Made by a program: the position numbers and the translations under genes
The notes under the pieces: generated by a model
The model's database searches: none
Told to the model about the DNA's origin: nothing
The model's input: only the letters and a program-made list of their open reading frames with translations
Assembly: GCF_000021965.1 (NCBI RefSeq)
Contig: NC_011832.1
Location: 62,001 to 126,000 of the forward strand
Reading direction: 5' to 3'
Source of the DNA: Methanosphaerula palustris E1-9c
GTDB lineage: Archaea > Halobacteriota > Methanomicrobia > Methanomicrobiales > Methanospirillaceae
Length of the DNA: 64,000 bases
Shown: piece after piece, positions 1 through 9,038 of the stretch
Position numbering within the stretch: position 1 is the first letter of the stretch
How the letters are laid out: every line of letters begins with the position of its first letter

Positions 1-2
1 AA

Positions 3-860
3 CCCGATTTTTTGGCTGATATAATCAACAATGGGGGTTCGCTCTCTGATATAGAGATGGTATGCCGGAAAAAAGACGGGACCGCCATGCCTGTCAGTGT
101 TTCCGGTTCGGTCATTAGTGATAATGCCCGGAGCATCTCCGGCGTTGTCATCGTATTACGGGACATCACCGAACGGAAACAGGCGGAGAATGCACTGATA
201 CTGGTATTGGAAAAATTGAAAAAAATTAATCTCCTCTCCAGCATCACCCGGCATGATATCCTCAACCAGCTGACTGTACTGAAAGGCTATCTTGAGCTCG
301 CAGAGACACTGGAACATGATCAGGATATCGTCATGTATCTAAAAGAGATGCAGGAGATAACTGATGTGATCGACGAACAGATATCGTTTATGAAGGATTA
401 CGAGGAGATGGGCGTGCGGGAACCTGTATGGCATGATGTTGCTGCAGGAATTCGGCGATCCATTGCCTCCCTCCCGATGCGAAATGTCAGGACGGTGATC
501 GATATGCATGGTGTAGAGGTGTTTGCTGATCCGCTCTTTGAGAAGGTATTCTACAACCTCATCGATAACGCGTTACGGTATGGTGGGGAGAATCTTACCA
601 TAATCCGATTCATGGCCACTGAATCTGGTGCGGGAATCCTACTTGTCTGTGAAGATGATGGCAGCGGGATCTCTCCTGATGACAAAAAAAACCTGTTCAT
701 GAAAGGATTTGGGAAACATACCGGTCTTGGTCTCTTCCTGGTCAGGGAGATCCTTTCGATCACTGGTATCACCATCACCGAGAACGGGGGGTCGGGACAG
801 GGAGCCCGGTTCGAGATCATCGTGCCGCAGGAAGCGTACCGGTTCCCCGACATGCACTAA
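3..860 (+). CDS. PAS-domain sensor histidine kinase, 5' truncated by window edge
   Basis: The reading frame is open to the first base, so the start lies outside the window. The visible part begins inside a PAS domain that ends in the typical DITERKQAEN junction. An H-box follows (TRHDILNQL, the His about 80 residues into the visible part), then the N-box NLIDNALRYGG and the G-boxes EDDGSGIS and GLGLFLVREIL of a HATPase_c domain. No transmembrane segment is visible, so this portion looks cytoplasmic. It should autophosphorylate on the H-box His and pass phosphate to a response regulator. None is encoded beside it, so its partner and signal are unknown. Family assignment is firm. Confidence 0.9.
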   Translation, partial: PDFLADIINNGGSLSDIEMVCRKKDGTAMPVSVSGSVISDNARSISGVVIVLRDITERKQAENALILVLEKLKKINLLSSITRHDILNQLTVLKGYLELAETLEHDQDIVMYLKEMQEITDVIDEQISFMKDYEEMGVREPVWHDVAAGIRRSIASLPMRNVRTVIDMHGVEVFADPLFEKVFYNLIDNALRYGGENLTIIRFMATESGAGILLVCEDDGSGISPDDKKNLFMKGFGKHTGLGLFLVREILSITGITITENGGSGQGARFEIIVPQEAYRFPDMH

Positions 861-1094
861 CGGTGCAACATGTGGGTCCAAAACCCACCTTCACCGGTAA
901 TCCCAAATTGATACACAAAAATCCGCTGAATGGAGCGTTCTGGTCACCGGCTGCGTACATATGACCTGCACCCCTCGTTAGAGATTTCCGCTGCATGTGA
1001 AGAGAACGAAGGCTGTTAGGTAATGGTGCGTTCACCACTCCACCTGTCAGAAAAAGGATGGATCTGTCGGGGGATGAACGTATTCCCGGGCACG

Positions 1095-2531
1095 CTACTC
1101 GTCAGCAGAACTGCTAACCGCCGGGGCAGGTTCTCTTCTCTCCCGTACAATGACTGAGAACACGAAGGTAGCGATGGAGAGTACGAACCCGATCAGCGTG
1201 GAAAAATGGAAGCCATGCATGAATGTGCCAAGATCCAGGTCGGAAAATGCTACAATACCCCCTCCTGCAGTTGTAATCGTAAAAGCCGTTGCATAGAGCG
1301 CAATACCAATAACACTTCCGAGATATATTGCCGTGACCATCAGGGATGATCCGGTCCCTTCTTCGCCAGGGGGGGCATGATCTACAACTCTACTGGCAAC
1401 CGGTCCTCCGGCAAATCCCCAGAACAGGCCCATCAGGATGAGACCTGCTAAGAGCGGAACAACTCCCATCTCCGGGAGAATTATCAGGTAGATTCCGTTC
1501 ACTGCAATCAATACCAGACATGCTGCAAGAGCGAACGGTCTGCGGCCGATACTATCCGACCATCTCCCGAGCGGGATCCCGATGATCGTCGTGAGTGCGG
1601 GTGGAATCAGCAGATACAGACCGCTCATTGCCGTATCGAACTGCATGCCCGCCTGCAGGAAGAACGGCAGGAGGTACAGCATCCCCGCGTATATAACATT
1701 CATGATGAGAAATGCGAGGAATACTGCAGTGAATCTCCATGCGGTAAAGACCCGGATGTTCATCAGCGGCGTTGTACACCGGAGTTCTCGAAGAAGAAAC
1801 GCGATGGTACATACAAGACAGAGAACGGTGCAGATCTGTATTTGCTGATCGGTGATGCCCAGATGGGGAATACGTTCCAGGGTATAAACCCCGAATCCCA
1901 TCATGCCGAAGAGCGCGACAGCACCGAACAGGTCGAACGGCTGTTTTTTCCGGGTGTTGTCCTCTGGAATGACATGCAGGGCAAACGGCAGAGCAAGGAG
2001 TCCTATTGGGATATTGATCAGGAAGACCCAGTGCCAGGAGAGGTAGTGAGTGAGGAACCCGCCGATCGCAGGGCCTGCAGCAAATCCGATGGAGCTTGCC
2101 ATGGTCATGGCACCAAGGGCCATCCCCAGCATGGTTTTTGGGAGGTATGTCACGCAGAGCAGGGGTGCGGATGCAGCGATCATGGCCGCCCCTATTCCCT
2201 GGAATATGCGGGAGACAAGAAGTATTCCAAAATCGGGAGAGAGTCCGCATACGGCGGATCCCAGGGTGAAGATGAGGAGGCCGCCGAGGAATATCTTTCG
2301 GAGAAGACCGCGTTCTGCAACTTTTCCAAAGACGAGAATGAGTCCTGCCATCATCAAGAGATAGGTGATGACGACCCAGGAGACCGTCCCAGTATCGGTG
2401 CCGAATGATTCGGATATCTGCGGGAGGACAACATTCACAATAGAACCATCGAGCCCGTCCAACAGCATCCCGATTGTGGCAGCAATGAGGAGGAGTTTCT
2501 GATACAGGGGGTCGGTGATGATTCTGGACAT
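1095..2531 (-). CDS. MFS drug/proton antiporter, DHA2 (EmrB/QacA-like) family
   Basis: This 478-residue protein has about 14 hydrophobic segments, the number expected for the DHA2 branch of the major facilitator superfamily. TM1 carries DGSIVNVVLPQI, resembling the DxTIVNVALP signature of EmrB/QacA proteins. Loop 2-3 has GKVAERGLLRKIF, a degenerate motif A, and motif C is present around GIGAAMIAASAPLL. It is expected to export hydrophobic compounds from the cytoplasm using the proton gradient. The start is ATG. The next genes on either side are on the opposite strand, so it is probably monocistronic. The substrate cannot be read from sequence. Confidence 0.9.
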   Translation of the reverse strand: MSRIITDPLYQKLLLIAATIGMLLDGLDGSIVNVVLPQISESFGTDTGTVSWVVITYLLMMAGLILVFGKVAERGLLRKIFLGGLLIFTLGSAVCGLSPDFGILLVSRIFQGIGAAMIAASAPLLCVTYLPKTMLGMALGAMTMASSIGFAAGPAIGGFLTHYLSWHWVFLINIPIGLLALPFALHVIPEDNTRKKQPFDLFGAVALFGMMGFGVYTLERIPHLGITDQQIQICTVLCLVCTIAFLLRELRCTTPLMNIRVFTAWRFTAVFLAFLIMNVIYAGMLYLLPFFLQAGMQFDTAMSGLYLLIPPALTTIIGIPLGRWSDSIGRRPFALAACLVLIAVNGIYLIILPEMGVVPLLAGLILMGLFWGFAGGPVASRVVDHAPPGEEGTGSSLMVTAIYLGSVIGIALYATAFTITTAGGGIVAFSDLDLGTFMHGFHFSTLIGFVLSIATFVFSVIVRERREPAPAVSSSADE

Positions 2532-2710
2532 GTGGGAAGAAAGTCTGTTGAGAAGGTTCCTATATGTTTGTGTTATCGGTGTGATGGATGGTCTGTATCG
2601 GGAGGATTTGCTTGATTCTCAAGGGTATGCCGCTTCCCGGGAAAGGGGGCAGGCATTCCTGAACAGATGACGGTGGGGAGATACTCTCCTTCCCATTCTG
2701 AGGCTATATC

Positions 2711-4060
2711 AATGCGGAATAAGGTAACCAGACGAATAACTGCAATTATTTTTTCACTCAACGCCGCACTTATGTCTCTTCTCTGTGTATGATTAACTAC
2801 GACACCGTGCTCTCCCTGATAAGAGCGGATGTACTGGTGTCACAGATGCGAACATGAAAGCCTGCCCATTCAACCTGGTACATACCCGGTTACAATGGGA
2901 CCGGTGTATCCAGGTCTGATCACAATGGCAGAGAAGTTAACAATGGTGAAAGAATGAAGTTCAGATCGAAGTATCTTATGTCAGGGGTTTTGATGCTCCT
3001 GCTGATATCTCTGACCCTGATAGGATCAGTCAGTGCCGAGACAAAGATAAACAGTCTCCCGTACACGATTACATCTCCAGGAAACTATGTCCTGGGAGAT
3101 TATTCCCATGACTACAAGGGTTCCGTGGGTATCACTGTCATGTCCTCAGATGTGACGATAGATGGACAAAACCTTGAATTCAGTGCAGTGGACAAATTGG
3201 ATTCCAACTCCATTGGTATCAAGGTCTCGAGTTACATGAAGTGTGGAGTCCTGTACACGCCCCACAATGTGAAAATTCAGAATTTCAAAATTAGCGGGTT
3301 TGCCACTGGTATCGTCTTCGACAGGGTCAAGGACTCTGTTATTACGAAGAACGAATTCATGGACAACGTCAAAAGTGTAACCCTCAAATCGACCACCCAT
3401 ACTACAATCAATTACAATACCTTCACCAAGGATACAGGGGTCGGGATCACAGCAGAATCCGGATCAACTGAAACAGGTATCCTTACAAACACCTTCAACT
3501 CCGAGAAGCTTGCAATGCAGCTGAACGGTGGTTCGACCACTGCGACGATCAAGGGGAACAAAGTTTTAGCAACCACCGATCCCGAAGATGCCGAGAATAT
3601 CGGGATTAAGATCGACGGATCGAGCGGAAATGCAATCTACAACAACCTCTTCAACACCTTCAACAATGTGAAGGCGACCAACACCGCCAACACCTGGTAC
3701 CTGCCCACTCTTGGAAGGAACATCGTTGGGGGAGATTCGATCGGCGGTAACGCCTGGATGATGCCGGATGATACCGGATTTTCACAGATTAAGTCCGACG
3801 ACAATGGGGATGGATTCGTAGATACACCCTATATCATCAACAACCTGAACAAGGACGTGATGCCACTGAAGGCCTGATGAGAACATAGAAGTACTACCAT
3901 TCTCATATTTGCGATGCCGGCCGGTCCCGTAACCCGGGACTCCGGTCAGGTATCACCTCCTTCTGGTCAATTCTGTTTAGAGAATCTGATTCCTGTAAAA
4001 CACGCTGCCATCAGCAGGAGCGCACCCCGCTTCGCAGGGCTCGCATAGAAACGTCCTCCT
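2711..4060 (+). repeat. Tandem duplication, copy A (intact)
   Basis: This segment holds the upstream region, gene and downstream region of the beta-helix protein at 2954-3877. It matches 4270-5160 in the same order. The upstream parts share a stretch reading GAACGAATAACTGCAATTAT (near 2734 and 4288) that continues for about 50 bases almost unchanged. The downstream parts share TTTGCGATGCCGG followed by similar sequence (near 3908 and 5031). The non-genic bases 2532-2953 and 3878-4269 hold this duplicated flanking sequence and no other gene that I can support. Boundaries are approximate. Confidence 0.7.
2954..3877 (+). CDS. Secreted parallel beta-helix repeat protein
   Basis: This 307-residue protein opens with a basic n-region and hydrophobic core ending in SVSAET, a signal peptide cleaved around residue 28. 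The mature part has short beta-strand turns rich in N, G, T and I (for example VTIDGQNLEF, NVKIQNFKISG and NAIYNNLFNT), as in NosD/pectate-lyase-type right-handed beta-helices. No catalytic residues are evident. It is probably a cell-surface or S-layer-associated protein, an architecture common in Methanomicrobia. The sequence GGTGAAAGA lies just before ATG and may be the ribosome site. A decayed tandem copy lies downstream at 4504-4998. The specific function is unknown. Confidence 0.75.
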   Translation: MKFRSKYLMSGVLMLLLISLTLIGSVSAETKINSLPYTITSPGNYVLGDYSHDYKGSVGITVMSSDVTIDGQNLEFSAVDKLDSNSIGIKVSSYMKCGVLYTPHNVKIQNFKISGFATGIVFDRVKDSVITKNEFMDNVKSVTLKSTTHTTINYNTFTKDTGVGITAESGSTETGILTNTFNSEKLAMQLNGGSTTATIKGNKVLATTDPEDAENIGIKIDGSSGNAIYNNLFNTFNNVKATNTANTWYLPTLGRNIVGGDSIGGNAWMMPDDTGFSQIKSDDNGDGFVDTPYIINNLNKDVMPLKA

Positions 4061-4269
4061 GCTGAACTGCTGAAGAACGCTACCTGACGATGTATCTGCA
4101 GTAACGTCCGGATGATGCCTGATGTCGACGGAGATGGATCTTTTGACAGCACGAACTGCCAGCCGACAGTCACCGCAACACGCTTTTTCACCAGGCAGGA
4201 ACCAGGACCTTCTGCTGAAGTTCCCTGCAGTCGACCAGATCTGAGATGAGAGATTTCAGAACCATTTCA

Positions 4270-5160
4270 ATGTGAAACTGGTAGACTGAACGAATAACTG
4301 CAATTATTTTTTCACTCAACGCCGGACTTATCTCTCTTCTCGTGTATGATTACCTGTGACACGGTGATTCCCGGGATGTTGATGGGAGTCGTGGTGTCAC
4401 GGATATACGCTGAAAAATTGTGTATTCAGCCCGATCACCATGCCCTCTTCCAAGGGGGCTGTCGATATCCTGGTATGAGCACAATGCTGGAGAAGAGTGA
4501 AAAATGAAGATCGGATCACAGTATCTCATATCAGGGGCCCTGATGCTTGCTGATATCCCGACCTCAGTTGGATCGGTCAGTGCCGAAACGGATTTCCGAC
4601 CTCCGCCGTACATGATTACGGATCCGGGCACCTCTGTGCTGGCGGGTACTTTCAAGGATTGTCAGGGTGCTCTGGGTTTCATTGATAGGACGTCAAATGT
4701 GGTGATCGACAGTGAGGTCAGAGAGAACAGACTGGTATCTTGGTCGCGATCATCATGGAATTGTCAGAGCCAATAGATCTCCTCCAATGTGAGCGTTCAG
4801 CATTTCATTCTGGTGAATACAACACCGCCGTCGACACTTTCAATAGAGTGGAGGCGCCAGCACCAGGAGCATGACCACCGAACAGCGCCGGCAGTCCATC
4901 GATCGAGGATGATACCTGATGACAAGTGAGGGTGGATGTGTGGATGCCCCTCTCTCATCATCAACAGGAAGAAGGATGTGATGCTGCTGAAGGTCTGAAG
5001 GGAATGTGAGACTCAGAATCACCTATCTATTTGCGATGCCGGACAGATCCGCAACCTGGGGTCTGACCTGGCACCACCTCCTTGTAGTCGATCCACTTTT
5101 GAAGATACGCTCTTCTCTCAAACGCTTGTCGGGTTCGCATCGAAATGATCCGTCTCTCTG
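4270..5160 (+). repeat. Tandem duplication, copy B (decayed)
   Basis: This is the second copy of the unit at 2711-4060. The promoter-proximal part, signal-peptide coding start, gene terminus and downstream flank all match copy A in order. About 400-450 bases of the gene interior are missing and stops have accumulated. The copy extends to within about 80 bases of the next gene at 5237. Boundaries are approximate. Confidence 0.65.
4504..4998 (+). pseudogene. Decayed duplicate of the beta-helix protein gene
   Basis: The start region encodes MKIGSQYLISGALML then SVGSVSAET, closely matching the signal peptide of the gene at 2954, including the same Ser-Ala-Glu-Thr junction. The frame stops at 4776 after 90 codons. 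Beyond it lie recognisable remnants: near 4788 a stretch matching the VKIQNFKISG region, and at 4960-4998 a segment matching the parent's last codons (KDVMPLKA in the parent, KDVMLLKV here) followed by TGA. An internal deletion and stop codons separate them. The hydrophobic core of the signal peptide is also shortened. It is almost certainly non-functional. Confidence 0.75.
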
Positions 5161-5201
5161 TGCCAGCGAAAAGGACCTTCTCTCTCCAGATCACAACCTG
5201 C

Positions 5202-5211
5202 ACATTTATAC
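5202..5211 (+). promoter_or_regulatory. TATA box for the membrane-protein gene at 5237
   Basis: The sequence ACATTTATAC lies about 30 bases upstream of the ATG at 5237. That is the spacing expected for an archaeal TATA box serving a leaderless or very short-leader transcript, and it supports the downstream start choice. Confidence 0.45.
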
Positions 5212-5236
5212 CACGAAAAGGGAAGATCCTGCTGAT

Positions 5237-6025
5237 ATGTACCCGGGGACAGGAGAACCTCAAAAGAACAGGGTTATCCCCGGCAGCGTGATCCACCTCT
5301 TATGGGGCATGGTTCTTCTTACTATCCCCTTTTGTGCCCTGATCGTGTTTATTCCCCTGGAGATATACCGGTTTTATGGTAATTTCCTTGAGGTGGGCGT
5401 TGCCCTCATCTGCATGATATCCTGCCTGTATGCCTATCGCGCCTGGTCGGAACGAATCATTATCGTACTTGCTGCATTTGCTTTTGGTGAATATGCACTC
5501 TCCAACACGTTCTGGTACCTGTACTCGATCGTGCTCGGGAGACAGAATGTATTCTTTACCATATCTGAACTGGGATTTATAGGATTCATGCTCTTTTTTA
5601 TCGTTGCATTCCGCATCGAATTCCCACAGAAACCCCGCCCGGTTTCATCACGAATCGTGATGGGGTCCCTTTTTTTGTTCATTGCTCTACTGGTTCTGGG
5701 GATATCTGGTGTGACCCTGAACACGGCCCTGTTTATATTCCGTCTTCTGATTCTGACACTGTTCATGGATGGCGCGTTGGACCATGGCGTTGATCAGCAT
5801 CCCCTGCTCTGGCCGGGCATCTGCCTGTGGAGTTCTGCCTCTATCCTTGATGGACTCAGAGATACTGTCGTTATTACGTACGCCGAAAGGGTTGGAGCGA
5901 TACCTTTCACCGCAAACCATCTGACCGCGTATGATCTTTTGAGTATTGTCGGGCCGCTCTTTATCCTCTCCTTCCTTCTGATTCAACTGGGGATTTTCAG
6001 GTATATCAATTCCCAAAAGAACTGA
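5237..6025 (+). CDS. Polytopic membrane protein of unknown function
   Basis: This protein of about 262 residues has roughly seven hydrophobic segments, beginning around residue 16 (SVIHLLWGMVLLTIPFCALI), with short charged loops. The open frame extends upstream to 5006, but that part overlaps the tail of the duplicated unit. I therefore chose the ATG at 5237, which has a TATA-like box 30 bases ahead. I do not recognise a family. The arrangement and size resemble archaeal 7TM sensor-like proteins, but no soluble domain is attached. Its neighbours give no functional clue. Confidence 0.65.
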   Translation: MYPGTGEPQKNRVIPGSVIHLLWGMVLLTIPFCALIVFIPLEIYRFYGNFLEVGVALICMISCLYAYRAWSERIIIVLAAFAFGEYALSNTFWYLYSIVLGRQNVFFTISELGFIGFMLFFIVAFRIEFPQKPRPVSSRIVMGSLFLFIALLVLGISGVTLNTALFIFRLLILTLFMDGALDHGVDQHPLLWPGICLWSSASILDGLRDTVVITYAERVGAIPFTANHLTAYDLLSIVGPLFILSFLLIQLGIFRYINSQKN

Positions 6026-6088
6026 ATTTCTACGGGGATCGTATCAGGGCGATGTGAAATCGATCACTGCCAGATGACAGGGGATCCA

Positions 6089-6748
6089 TTACAGGGAATC
6101 AGTCTTTTTAAACAGGATTGGCAGGTTCACATGGTAGCAGGTGAGCAGAAAGAAGAACAAGACCACCGGGAAGATGAGATCGATGATGGTGCCGATCAAC
6201 TGGTAATGTTCTGATAACAGGTTGAAGATCGCGTGGATTGTTACGGCAAGCGTATAAAACCCGAACAAGAGGATCGGAAGCGCTCCACGGTCAAAATTTT
6301 TGATAAGGACAATGCCATACCCGATGATCCCGCATGTGCACCCATGCATCAGGGAGGTTGAAAACGACCGGGCGAGGATACTCAAAACAGGTACGAGCGT
6401 GAGCTGGAGGGCACTGGGATCGATGACAGTCCAGGTTTCAATGATGGAGAATCCAATGCCTGCAGCCATCGCATAGGTCAGCAGATCTTCGTCGCTGTTC
6501 TTTACACCCATGATAACTGGAATGATGATCGGAAGTGCCTTGAAAAATTCTTCCACGAGAGGGGATACCGTAAGGGAGTAGGGGAGTGTGGGAAATGCAG
6601 GGGAAAATATCGGAAAAAGAAGGTTTACCGGTATGGTTGCTACAATACCCCAGAGGAGATAGATCATGAATTTTTTACCACGGTAGCCTATAAACGCTAT
6701 AAGAAAAAGGATAGGCAGAAGGTAGGCGGCTACAAGGATGATCTCCAT
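6089..6748 (-). CDS. PrsW-like intramembrane protease
   Basis: This 219-residue protein is hydrophobic, with about seven membrane segments. It carries the sequence features of the PrsW family: VEEFFKALPI (the EExxK motif) around residue 66, then GIGFSIIETW with a conserved Glu, then the histidine-bearing segments SLMHG and HAIFNLL. PrsW proteins are membrane-embedded proteases that release membrane-tethered regulators such as anti-sigma factors in bacteria. The substrate in archaea is unknown. The next gene upstream, transcribed divergently, encodes a membrane-anchored HTH regulator, a plausible but unproven target. Confidence 0.75.
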   Translation of the reverse strand: MEIILVAAYLLPILFLIAFIGYRGKKFMIYLLWGIVATIPVNLLFPIFSPAFPTLPYSLTVSPLVEEFFKALPIIIPVIMGVKNSDEDLLTYAMAAGIGFSIIETWTVIDPSALQLTLVPVLSILARSFSTSLMHGCTCGIIGYGIVLIKNFDRGALPILLFGFYTLAVTIHAIFNLLSEHYQLIGTIIDLIFPVVLFFFLLTCYHVNLPILFKKTDSL

Positions 6749-7146
6749 ATCAGTTCTCCTGCAAACGGGGAATCTCTTCAGACAGAATCCGACCCTGCTG
6801 TGAAACAGCGCCGTGACTGGCGTGTGGATCTCTCTCTCACAGATATCAGGTTTTTACAGATAATAAGATCAGGGGTGGATGGTGTCGAGACGACATTGAA
6901 ACGCCCGGATCTGATGAGTGAAATTTTTTTTTCAGTTATCAGCGGGTATTTATGAATTCACAACAAGATTAAGAATCAATGTAATGGCTGGTGTGGTCGA
7001 TGACCGACCCGCCGGCACTGTCATCGATATGAGCGTATGCCTTGCATCATTCAACGGTTCATCACCTGATAAGTCCCTGACAGAAGAGGGCCGGGTGTGG
7101 ACCTGTCGGTTGGGTGATGAATGCAGATATGGTATGGAGTTTAATT
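6749..7146. other. Divergent intergenic region
   Basis: These roughly 400 bases separate the PrsW-like gene (minus) from the winged-helix regulator (plus). A T-rich run at 6925-6935 and a TATA-like GGTATTTATG near 6944 could drive the regulator. An open frame of 78 codons at 6918-7154 has no recognisable features and I do not call it. No RNA gene or repeat is seen. Confidence 0.4.
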
Positions 7147-7842
7147 ATGGATGAAGTAAGGGACGGGGGAGGCATTGTCCAGCGAAGATCGGGGTTTTCA
7201 TTCGGTACCGGGAGATATGCCGATGGTACTGATGAATTTTCGGCAATTGATGAACCTGCCGATATGACGGAAAAGGTGATCTTTCTTGAGCCAGGGGAGG
7301 AGAGAGCCCAGAATATTGTAAAGGCGATGGCTCACCAGAATGCCGGGGACGTCGTTCAGCTCCTCTCACTGGAAGGGCCGCTCCGGCTCTCCATTATTGC
7401 TGAACGGCTGGATATTTCCTTAAATACTGCAAAATATCATATTGAAAACCTTATGAATGCTGGAATCCTGGAGATCTCCGATACCCGGTACAGTGTGAAA
7501 GGGAAGAAAGTCAAGATCTACCGATTGAAGAACCAGGTCTTCATCGTCGCTCCAAAGATGACCTGTCTTGCGGAGGTCCGAAGGGCTCTGACGAAATACT
7601 GCACAGCCCTTGGGATCTTTATCAGTGTATTTGGTGTTGCGCTGGTCCAGCCGTTTGTAGATCTGCCAGCGGTTCCTCTGCAACTATCCGGATCGATTCA
7701 GCCGGGTTCAACGGTCCCGACAGCAGTTCTGACAGATAGTGGTATCATCCCGGCGTTGATCATTGCAGCGGCAGTCACCCTTCTCCTGCTGGTGATCTAT
7801 GAGATGCATACCACCTGGAAGAACCGGCAATCCTGTGTTTGA
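7147..7842 (+). CDS. Membrane-anchored winged-helix transcriptional regulator
   Basis: This is about 231 residues from the ATG at 7147, preceded by GGAG seven bases upstream; GTG at 7114 and ATG at 7117 are alternatives. A winged helix lies in the middle (LSLEGPLRLSIIAERLDISLNTAKYHIENLMNAGIL, broken here only by the recognition helix LNTAKYHIE), followed by a basic wing (KGKKVKIYRLK). The C-terminal half has two hydrophobic segments, LGIFISVFGVALVQ and LIIAAAVTLLLLVIY, separated by a Pro/Ser-rich loop that would be outside the cell. ArsR-like HTH domains tethered to the membrane are common in Methanomicrobia. The target is unknown, though the divergently transcribed PrsW-like protease is suggestive. 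Confidence 0.75.
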   Translation: MDEVRDGGGIVQRRSGFSFGTGRYADGTDEFSAIDEPADMTEKVIFLEPGEERAQNIVKAMAHQNAGDVVQLLSLEGPLRLSIIAERLDISLNTAKYHIENLMNAGILEISDTRYSVKGKKVKIYRLKNQVFIVAPKMTCLAEVRRALTKYCTALGIFISVFGVALVQPFVDLPAVPLQLSGSIQPGSTVPTAVLTDSGIIPALIIAAAVTLLLLVIYEMHTTWKNRQSCV

Positions 7843-7935
7843 CCAGTGGAACCTGATATCGTCAGGGTACTCTCTAAAATAGGGATATTTCGGGTCAGCC
7901 CGTAATTCCCACTTATTTAATTTTAATTCTATTGT

Positions 7936-8529
7936 TCACAGTTGCTTCCAGACGAACCGGAACCGTTGGTAGGCAGTGTAGTGACCGAGCACCCCAAAGA
8001 GGCCGAGTACCCAGCCGAGCTGGGTCAGCCCAAAGTACTGACCCGGGAAGATCATACCGAGGATCCCGGCCAGGATCACCAGCACGAGCCGGTCGGCCCG
8101 GCCGAGCAGCCCGCCGTAGTACCGCCCGACTCCGACGGCCTGGGCCTGGGTACCTAAGTATGACGACATCAGCACCCCGGTCAGGGCGAAGACCCCGATC
8201 TGCCAGGAGACCGCACCGCCCGCGAAGATACCGGTGATGATGAAGATGTCGGCGTACCGGTCGACGGCGTGGTCGAGGAAGTCCCCTTTCTTGGACTGAA
8301 GGCTACCGGCCCTGGCCACCGCCCCGTCCAGCGCATCGAAGACGGCGTTCAGGGCGACCATCACCACTCCAAGGCCGAGTGAACCTTTATAGAATGCGAC
8401 CCCCGCTCCGCCGGCCGCAAAGAACGAGAGGATCGTCAGGGCGTTGGGGGTCAGGTGCAGTCTCTGCGCCAGGGCGACGAACGGGGGGAAGAAACGGGCC
8501 ACATGCGGGCGGTAGGAGTCGAGGGTCAT
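7936..8529 (-). CDS. CDP-alcohol phosphatidyltransferase, probable archaetidylinositol phosphate synthase
   Basis: This 197-residue membrane enzyme has the CDP-alcohol phosphotransferase signature D-G-x2-A-R-x8-G-x3-D-x3-D, read here as DALDGAVARAGSLQSKKGD then FLDHAVDRYAD. It should move the phospho-ether lipid moiety from CDP-archaeol to an alcohol acceptor, most likely inositol phosphate, in polar lipid synthesis at the inner face of the membrane. The start ATG overlaps the stop of the upstream kinase gene (ATGA), so the genes are translationally coupled. The open frame extends further upstream but that part lies inside the kinase gene. The acceptor alcohol is inferred, not shown. Confidence 0.85.
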   Translation of the reverse strand: MTLDSYRPHVARFFPPFVALAQRLHLTPNALTILSFFAAGGAGVAFYKGSLGLGVVMVALNAVFDALDGAVARAGSLQSKKGDFLDHAVDRYADIFIITGIFAGGAVSWQIGVFALTGVLMSSYLGTQAQAVGVGRYYGGLLGRADRLVLVILAGILGMIFPGQYFGLTQLGWVLGLFGVLGHYTAYQRFRFVWKQL

Positions 8530-9038
8530 AGCAGGTCTCCGAGCATCGTCGACCAGTCGATCGATCCGCAGGACGGGGGGACCGTTCCGTTGACGAACCC
8601 CTCGATCAGGTCGGCGCAGTCCTCTGGTGAACGGTCGGTGGTATCGATCTCCAGCAGGTTCTCCTCTCCATGAATATCGTAGGCCTCGGAGAGGATCAGG
8701 TCCATCGCTTCGGCCTCGCAGTTCTCCCGGATCTTTTCGGCACTGTACCCCCGGCTTTCCAGCCTGACGCTGAGCCGGTCGGGCCGGCACCTGAGCACCA
8801 CAATGCGGTCAACGGCGAGGAGATGGACGAGGTGTCCCTCGATGAACGGGGCGGTCGGTGTATACCTGTCAGCCCAGGCATCGGCGTCGACGATCCGGGC
8901 ATCACGTTCCTCGTCCCTGCCGGTGAGGAACGGCTCCATCGTATCGTTCTGCCGGATCACCTGATACCCGCGGCTCTGCAGCACCCCACTGACCACACTC
9001 TTCCCCGTTCCCGGGGTCCCGGTGATTCCACAGGTCAT
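8526..9038 (-). CDS. AK6/Fap7-type adenylate kinase-like P-loop NTPase
   Basis: This is a 170-residue protein with the Walker A motif GTPGTGKS at residues 7-14. The NDT/LAVDRIVVLRCRP core and the short lid segment RLESRGYSAEKIREN are typical of the AK6 (hCINAP/Fap7) branch of adenylate kinases. Archaeal members are annotated as putative adenylate kinases, and Fap7 homologues assist small-subunit ribosome maturation. The ATG overlaps the stop of hisC and the stop overlaps the start of the lipid synthase, both as ATGA, so it sits mid-operon. A nucleotide kinase role or ribosome-assembly role are both possible. Confidence 0.85.
   Translation of the reverse strand: MTCGITGTPGTGKSVVSGVLQSRGYQVIRQNDTMEPFLTGRDEERDARIVDADAWADRYTPTAPFIEGHLVHLLAVDRIVVLRCRPDRLSVRLESRGYSAEKIRENCEAEAMDLILSEAYDIHGEENLLEIDTTDRSPEDCADLIEGFVNGTVPPSCGSIDWSTMLGDLL

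Noticed and set aside
6918-7154. 78-codon frame before the winged-helix regulator
   Set aside because: No motif, weak start context, and it overlaps the start of the regulator; more likely part of the leader and promoter region.
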